Source: Blastopirellula sp. (lineage in GTDB: Bacteria; Planctomycetota; Planctomycetia; Pirellulales; Pirellulaceae). From it: a stretch of 56,690 nucleotides of DNA. Under the pieces are notes generated by a model. It did no database searches, was not told the DNA's origin, and saw nothing but the letters and a program-made list of their open reading frames with translations. The stretch lies in the NCBI GenBank assembly GCA_002733575.1, contig NVWB01000015.1:1-56690 (forward strand), written 5' to 3'. The position numbers and the translations under genes were made by a program. Shown here piece after piece: positions 51,783 to 56,690 of this stretch (position 1 is the first letter of the stretch; the number at the start of each line of letters is the position of its first letter).

Positions 51783-53435
51783 ATGCGAACCATAATTTCT
51801 GGTTTTGTCTTGTTATTGGTCTGTTTAATCGTTGTGCCTACTTGGGCACAAGGGTATACCGTTATACCAATTACTGCCCCTGAGTTTGACCCTGATTCAA
51901 CCGACTCGAAGGTCAAAGGGACTGTGGGACAAGCCAAAATCAAGATACAAACGGCCTTGCGTGGAAACTCTCCACTGACTGCTGAAGAAAAACAATTAAT
52001 TACAAGGTTCTTTGAAGAAGCTTACTTTAGAAGTTGGACGCAACCGAACTCTGCAACCAAAGCTGGATTGAAACGTGTTGATTTTACGAAATCTTTTTAC
52101 GGTTCTACGTCTTCGAATATCCAAGCACGCCCATTCATCAATACACTAACGTTAAAGTGGATGAGCGAGTACATCAAACCCAAGTATCACCCTGTCGTCC
52201 GTTTTAATGCAATGCTGTTAATTGGTGACCTGAAATCTCGTGAATATCAGATTGGAAAGAACGATCCTGAAGTTCCCTATTCGGCCGCTTTCCCGGTGAT
52301 TGTTGCTGCTCTGAAAGATAAGACACAAAGCGATCCTGTAAAAGTTGCTGCCTTGCTTGGTTTAAGGAAGCATTGTGAGCTCGTTCCTAATCGTCCAGCA
52401 AATTATACTAATGGAATTTTAGATATTGCCAAAGAATATATTATTGCGGATGAACCACCTGCTGGCCGTTCGGCTGATGCACATTTGTGGATGCGACAAC
52501 AGGCCATTAATATCGTCGGAGTGATTCGCTCTGGCGAAAAAATCGGTGAGTTTGCTGGTCTGCTTGATAACATCATTACAAATGAAGATTTGCCTTTGAA
52601 GATTCGTTGTTCGGCCATTACCACCAAGGGAAAACTTGTCTTTGATCAAAACACCGTCAATCAACTCAATTTAATGAAGGAATCGGCCAACATCGGTAAA
52701 GTTGCCTTGGAAGCAGTCAAAGCAGATATCGAATGGTTTGATACCGCGATGACCCAGTTTGAACAAGACAAATTGAATCCAGGTGGCTATGGTGGCGAAT
52801 GTAGCGGATATGGCGGCGGCTACGGTGCTGGAGACTGTGGCGGCTACGGCGCAGACTGTGGTGGCTGTGGCGACTGTGATGATTTTTACGGTGGAGGATG
52901 TGGTGGCTATGGTGAGCCAGATGCGAAGCCTAAGAAAGTGGTTAGGAAAATCGATCCCATTTTGAACCGTATTCAATTGACCTTCCGGCGTCGAATGAAA
53001 TACCATCTAGATGCTGCGAAGCAAGGTCTCGTAGGAACTGCTGCTGAAGCCCCTAGTGACCCTCGCAATGTACAGGCCTTACAGGCTGGCCTGATGCGGT
53101 ATGCAAAAAATCCGGGCGAGGCGAATGCAGTCAAAAGATTGGTTGACCCAATGGTTGCACTTTTGAATGAAGTGGATCAGCAAGATACTGAAGAAAAAGT
53201 ATTACTCTCTGAGGTTCAAAGCAAATTAGAAGCGTTGACCCGAGAAGTTCAGAAGTTGGCCGCTGGCCCTAAAGGAGCCACGCCTCGACCTGCCGCTAAT
53301 CCAGCGAGTGGTTTGCCCGGTGGCGGTCCTGCTGCCTTACCTGGCGGTACACCTGCTGCTCTGCCCGGTGGTACACCTGCTGCTCTGCCCGGCGGTACAC
53401 CTGCTGCTCTACCCGGCGGAACTCCTGCTCCCTAA
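51783..53435 (+). CDS. Exported protein with Gly/Tyr/Cys-rich segment and LPGGTPAA repeats
   Basis: 550 residues from ATG 51783; the upstream 20 codons in the same frame precede the signal and are unlikely. Signal MRTIISGFVLLLVCLIVVP...WAQG. Residues 20-330 are alpha-helical and HEAT-like (AAFPVIVAALKDKTQSDPVKVAALLGLRKHC). At about 340-390 a low-complexity block rich in Gly, Tyr and Cys (GGYGGECSGYGGG, GDCGGYGADCGGCGDCDD) could form disulfide cross-links or bind metal. The last 40 residues contain four to five GGTPAALP units (24-bp repeats, 53320-53433). The segment ALLNEVDQQDTEEK is shared with the next gene. Function unknown; perhaps a wall or envelope structural protein. Confidence 0.75.
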   Translation: MRTIISGFVLLLVCLIVVPTWAQGYTVIPITAPEFDPDSTDSKVKGTVGQAKIKIQTALRGNSPLTAEEKQLITRFFEEAYFRSWTQPNSATKAGLKRVDFTKSFYGSTSSNIQARPFINTLTLKWMSEYIKPKYHPVVRFNAMLLIGDLKSREYQIGKNDPEVPYSAAFPVIVAALKDKTQSDPVKVAALLGLRKHCELVPNRPANYTNGILDIAKEYIIADEPPAGRSADAHLWMRQQAINIVGVIRSGEKIGEFAGLLDNIITNEDLPLKIRCSAITTKGKLVFDQNTVNQLNLMKESANIGKVALEAVKADIEWFDTAMTQFEQDKLNPGGYGGECSGYGGGYGAGDCGGYGADCGGCGDCDDFYGGGCGGYGEPDAKPKKVVRKIDPILNRIQLTFRRRMKYHLDAAKQGLVGTAAEAPSDPRNVQALQAGLMRYAKNPGEANAVKRLVDPMVALLNEVDQQDTEEKVLLSEVQSKLEALTREVQKLAAGPKGATPRPAANPASGLPGGGPAALPGGTPAALPGGTPAALPGGTPAALPGGTPAP

Positions 53436-53512
53436 TAACAAACTAAGCTTGCTTGGCCGCCCCCCTGATCATTCAGACTGGGCTTGCCAGAGGTGCATAG
53501 AAACGACTATGA

Positions 53513-53552
53513 ACTGTCTTTCGTATTAAGTTACTAAAGGCAGTTTTTTTTT
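53513..53552 (+). terminator. Intrinsic terminator between the two exported-protein genes
   Basis: ACTGTCTTT pairs with AAAGGCAGT (9 bp, one G-U) and is followed by nine T residues. The next gene starts 16 bases later, so read-through or a hidden promoter must serve it. Confidence 0.6.
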
Positions 53553-53568
53553 ATGCGCAAGTTGAACT

Positions 53569-56166
53569 GTGCTAGCACTGAACCCAAAATCCGTTCATTT
53601 TACCTTACTGACAGGCATGTTATGCCTCTGTTTAGTCGGATCAGGCTGCCGCTTGACGATATCAGCCGGGACTAACTTTGAGTCTCTGCTGGAAGACAAA
53701 CAAAAGAAAAATGAGTTTGTTGCTACTGATGCGACAAACAAAGAAAAATCTCCTCAACCAGCGGATCAAAAGAGCGTAGATGCAGAGAAGCAAACTGGGA
53801 CATCTGCTAGTCATGAAGATAAACTATCAATAACTCAAGCTGAAGTCCTGCTGAAAACGACTGTGAGTCGGCCAAATGAAGATGGGCGATTTATTGACCA
53901 TGAAATTCAGGGGTGGAAGATTGATCCGAAAAAACCGCTCTATCTCGCTCGGCATTACGAGCATACTCGGTGGCAGCATAGGGCTCTCAATTCCGTTCTC
54001 ATGAAATCTTCGAGTGAGGCGCATGAGATATTACAGGCCGGGCGTCAATCAAAGGAAGAAGAGGTTATTGTTACCGCTGCGATTGGTTTGACTCGGCTGG
54101 GGATTTATGACTCGAAGGACTTATTGAGCGTGGCTGCACAAGATGACCAGCTAAATATCATGCTTCGCTGTGCCGCACTTGAAGCCTATTCTATGTGCTG
54201 TAGAAATGAAGAAGATGGCAAGTCCATTGAAAAATTGTTTGAGACCATGCTGGCACTATTGAATGAAGTGGATCTGCAAGATACCGAAGAAAAATTATTA
54301 GAGCCAGAATTTCGCACGTCACTTTCATTATTAAAGTCCGAACTCTACACGTCCTCATTATTAAAGTCCGAACTCTACACGTCGCTCTCATTGTTTGTCT
54401 CGGCAAGGGAAGATGATCGCTTTATCAAGGGCTTGGCAGACAAACGTCCGCAAGTCAGGGCAACCATTTTAGATTTGATGTACGCAGACTTCCAGCCCCC
54501 GATGCCCGAAGTCGTAGAGAAGTTGTTTCAGGATACGAATCCGAGCGTCGTCAATGCGATCATTCGATCTGCCGCTTCCTTGGATCAATTGTTGGAGCTA
54601 TTAAAGAACCCACGTTATCAAGTGAAAGAAGATGCACTCTTCGGTTTGGCCAGGGAGCGCAGTGATGAAGCATTGCATGCCATTCGCCAGATTTCTTCGA
54701 ATGATTCGGTGTTAGTTCAAGTGGCTGCGATCAAAGCGGCCGCTGTGGCAGAGCTCTATCAGTATCGCCGAGATCAAATCAAAAATCCTCAGTGGCGAGT
54801 GCGTGTTGCTTTGGCCGAAAGCATGGATCGGCAAAGCCTGCCCGACTTGGGCGATCTGGCTCCTCAGCTTTTGACCGATAATACGCTCCAAGTGCGGGAT
54901 GCCATGGTGGGTTCAATGCAGAGCTGGGACTCGCAAGATGCCTTTCAAGTCTATGTGCAAGTGATGCAATTGGAGAATGCAACTCCGACCTTGGAAGAAT
55001 TGATGATCGTCGAGATGCAACGATTACTGGGCCTTGAGATGCAACGATCACTGGGCCTTGAGATGTCTAAAACGAAATCCGCTGAAGAACGAGAAGAACA
55101 ATTGCAGGAACTCTCGTTGTTGGCACAAAAAAAATGGGATCTTGATTTGAAACTTGCCGATAAGTCGGCATCATCAGCACCAGAGATTCTTTTGTCAAAG
55201 CAGGATATCGCCAAGATATTTTCTATGATCGAAAAGTATGAGCAATCGACAGATGGTCCTTTAAACTCAGCCTATCAGAATCAGCTTATTCAACTAGATC
55301 AGACCTTGCTTCAGTTGTTGTCAGAGTATGCCGATCAGTTGCAACCAGTGCGTATGCCGAAGCTCTATGCTGATATCCTGCCAGAAATTGACGAGAGTTT
55401 TGCTCGCATGGGCGACTTAAGCTCTGACGAGTTGACGATTCGCCGAGGCGCCGTTCGGTATTATCAAAAACAAAATAAGACGCGGCCCTTGCACCCACTG
55501 CTGATCGGGAAAATTACCGAGCAGTTCCGACGAAAAACCCCTGGTGATCAATGGTTGTTGCTGATGGACATCTTGGAAGATAATGAGAGTGAAGCCGCTT
55601 ATCATAAGGTAGAGCTGGCTCTGTCTCATGATCGTTCGATGGTGCGACGCAAGGCATGTGAGCATTGTGCAAACCATGTTGATTCTCGCCATGCAGGAAA
55701 ACTCATCACGTTGCTACACGATGAAGATCAATTTGTTCGACAAGAGGCAACACGCACTTTAGGAAAATACAATCTCCCTCAAGTGCTTGAGCCGTTGAAA
55801 GCTCTTATTGCCTCAAATGATATTCAAATGAGGCTTGCCGCTGCCACAAGTTTGGCACAGTTGAACGACCCTGATGGTCACGATGCTTTACAGCGTTTGA
55901 CTGTAAATCAGTCCAACCGCACTCGCCTAGTTGCGATCGGGGCCATGGTCGAGATTGCCGATCCACAGTATATAAATGCGATGATTCGCTTGCTTGACGA
56001 TCAGGCCGGGGTAAGGACTTTAGCACTCAAAGGCCTGGCAAGGATCGAAGGCAAAGATATTTCAGCAGCGGAAGACGGATCTTATGTCAGTTCTGGTCGC
56101 CGGGTAGAAATTTGGCGCAAGTGGCATTATCAACGTGTCGAAGAAAAAGCTTCTGCTTACAGATAA
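53569..56166 (+). CDS. HEAT-repeat exported protein (probable lipoprotein)
   Basis: 865 residues. The GTG start at 53569 is the only one that gives a full signal (SVHFTLLTGMLCLCLVGSGC); the Cys may be lipidated, although the lipobox is not canonical. Then a Lys/Gln/Glu-rich linker (about 38-90) and HEAT-like helical pairs over most of the length (EEVIVTAAIGLTRLGIYDS, NIMLRCAALEAY, DDAMVRRKACEHC-like SMVRRKACEHC, QFVRQEATRTLGKYNLPQVL, IQMRLAAATSLAQLNDPDG). Two short in-frame tandem duplications lie at about 253-272 and 482-497. The motif MLALLNEVDLQDTEEK matches the preceding gene. Such proteins scaffold complexes; the partner is unknown. Confidence 0.75.
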   Translation: MLALNPKSVHFTLLTGMLCLCLVGSGCRLTISAGTNFESLLEDKQKKNEFVATDATNKEKSPQPADQKSVDAEKQTGTSASHEDKLSITQAEVLLKTTVSRPNEDGRFIDHEIQGWKIDPKKPLYLARHYEHTRWQHRALNSVLMKSSSEAHEILQAGRQSKEEEVIVTAAIGLTRLGIYDSKDLLSVAAQDDQLNIMLRCAALEAYSMCCRNEEDGKSIEKLFETMLALLNEVDLQDTEEKLLEPEFRTSLSLLKSELYTSSLLKSELYTSLSLFVSAREDDRFIKGLADKRPQVRATILDLMYADFQPPMPEVVEKLFQDTNPSVVNAIIRSAASLDQLLELLKNPRYQVKEDALFGLARERSDEALHAIRQISSNDSVLVQVAAIKAAAVAELYQYRRDQIKNPQWRVRVALAESMDRQSLPDLGDLAPQLLTDNTLQVRDAMVGSMQSWDSQDAFQVYVQVMQLENATPTLEELMIVEMQRLLGLEMQRSLGLEMSKTKSAEEREEQLQELSLLAQKKWDLDLKLADKSASSAPEILLSKQDIAKIFSMIEKYEQSTDGPLNSAYQNQLIQLDQTLLQLLSEYADQLQPVRMPKLYADILPEIDESFARMGDLSSDELTIRRGAVRYYQKQNKTRPLHPLLIGKITEQFRRKTPGDQWLLLMDILEDNESEAAYHKVELALSHDRSMVRRKACEHCANHVDSRHAGKLITLLHDEDQFVRQEATRTLGKYNLPQVLEPLKALIASNDIQMRLAAATSLAQLNDPDGHDALQRLTVNQSNRTRLVAIGAMVEIADPQYINAMIRLLDDQAGVRTLALKGLARIEGKDISAAEDGSYVSSGRRVEIWRKWHYQRVEEKASAYR
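54325..54384 (+). repeat. 30-bp tandem duplication in the HEAT-repeat gene
   Basis: Two copies of period 30 (TCATTATTAAAGTCCGAACT...) encode SLLKSELYTS twice. They differ only at the last base of the unit, so the duplication is recent. Confidence 0.9.
55012..55059 (+). repeat. 24-bp tandem duplication in the HEAT-repeat gene
   Basis: GAGATGCAACGATTACTGGG and GAGATGCAACGATCACTGGG (24-bp period) encode EMQRLLGL and EMQRSLGL; the start of a third partial unit follows. Confidence 0.9.
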
Positions 56167-56183
56167 TTGGTAACGCAATCTAC

Positions 56184-56310
56184 TAGAGCGTTTTTAAATT
56201 CTGTGTTCCGACGATTTGCGAAAAGCGTCCCTTTGTTTCCAGTTCTTCTTAGTCCCGTTAGGGACGATATCGTGTAGCCAGGGAATTCATTCCTTGTCAT
56301 TACCCAAGTT
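56184..56310 (-). repeat. Dispersed hairpin repeat, family A (copy 3, inverted relative to copy 1)
   Basis: AGAGCGTTTTTAAATTCTGTG (split motif), GTCCCGTTAGGGAC, GATATCGTGTAGCCAGGGAA and TTCATTCC match the inverse of 20563-20690 in order with few changes. It lies in the 348-base interval upstream of the transposase fragment; nothing else was recognised there. Confidence 0.75.
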
Positions 56311-56514
56311 CTAAGGCGATAGCACTCTGGCATGATAGCATTGGTAAGTGTTGATTTCTACTCGGCTTGGGTTTTGGGCGTCAATTTCTTTGGGTTGTTT
56401 TTTTGTGAGTTCTCGCGATGATTGGTTCACAAGTCATGAGGTTACTTGTTTCATCGCCTAGCGCACGAGGGAGTGTCTAGCCAAGCGAAAGTTTTTTTGT
56501 TTGGGAGATTCGTC

Positions 56515-56690
56515 ATGATCGTAACCAGTAACGAACAGTGGATCGGAACACAATTTAGTGACTGTCAACTTGGAAATCGTACACGCACCACTCGACTTCA
56601 AAAGGTGGCTTCTGCAATGCTAAATTCACCAGAAAAATCACTGCCTTCTCAGAATGTTCATTGGGCTGATTTGAAGGCCGCTTATCGACT
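56515..56690 (+). CDS. Tn5-like (IS4-superfamily) transposase, 3' partial
   Basis: The first 58 codons are visible: QWIGTQFSDCQLGNRTRTTR (about 8-27), then LQKVASAMLNSPEKSLPSQN and VHWADLKAAYRL. This is the N-terminal DNA-binding domain of Tn5-family transposases, in which WxxxxFxxxxLGDxRRTxRL is followed by SLPxAxxxWAxLKAAYRF. The ATG at 56515 is the first in frame. The DDE catalytic part lies beyond the window, so completeness cannot be judged. The element's left end should lie between 56167 and 56514. Confidence 0.85.
   Translation, partial: MIVTSNEQWIGTQFSDCQLGNRTRTTRLQKVASAMLNSPEKSLPSQNVHWADLKAAYR

Overview
The window reads as a chromosomal segment of a Planctomycetota bacterium, probably in or near the Pirellulales. 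The evidence is a DUF1592/DUF1552 secreted gene pair, an ECF sigma factor next to a Ser/Thr kinase fused to a sulfatase-modifying-factor domain, a small membrane protein with an NPYASP motif, LRR proteins of the 'TQITDAGLEHLKG' type, and integrases of the 'HVVADWxGNTPQIA' type. It is mostly a Gram-negative envelope and housekeeping segment with an accessory, repeat-rich right half. No rRNA, CRISPR array or intact prophage was seen.

Layout. 0-6 kb: a PHP-type metallohydrolase cut by the window edge, two decayed tyrosine-integrase tails in direct orientation (1.6 and 5.7 kb), a beta-propeller/MORN gene interrupted by an in-frame TAA, a gene-free stretch of stacked hairpins ending in a strong orphan terminator (possible RNA), an intradiol dioxygenase and a tRNA-Ala(GGC). 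6-20 kb: housekeeping and membrane genes: a flippase-like membrane protein, a TPR protein, a small cytochrome c, lpxK, glycyl-tRNA synthetase, comB, a methyltransferase behind a MITE-like element, two esterase-type hydrolases, an NPYASP membrane protein and an FGE-family protein. 20-29 kb: signalling: a six-PAS histidine kinase with a one-domain receiver, then a kinase-FGE fusion with its ECF sigma factor. 28.6-29.8 kb: a transposase fragment and dispersed hairpin repeats. 29.8-35.4 kb: a DUF4279 protein, rplM-rpsI (S9 with a long repetitive acidic N-terminus) and the three-gene NAD(P) transhydrogenase operon.

35.9-50.8 kb is the most unusual part. Seven leucine-rich-repeat genes, mostly predicted lipoproteins and all on the minus strand, form two blocks (four and three genes). 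About 83 near-identical 24-residue repeats were counted by eye. Each block starts behind the same roughly 100-bp upstream region, which carries a TTGACA-16 bp-TAAACT promoter. Most genes are followed by the same hairpin-forming element and several by the same roughly 90-bp leader. Between the blocks lies a DUF1552 / GxxExxY / DUF1592 / small secreted protein cluster. One LRR gene is a fusion of two units with a run-over stop; another is broken by a one-base frameshift. This looks like a recombining family of surface recognition or adhesion proteins next to a secreted multidomain degradative or electron-transfer system.

50.8-56.7 kb: a hypothetical gene, then two neighbouring exported proteins (one with a Gly/Tyr/Cys-rich segment, one a HEAT-repeat protein) that share a short motif and carry small in-frame tandem duplications. 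The window ends in the first 58 codons of a Tn5-like transposase preceded by a dispersed repeat that has an inverted copy at 20.5 kb.
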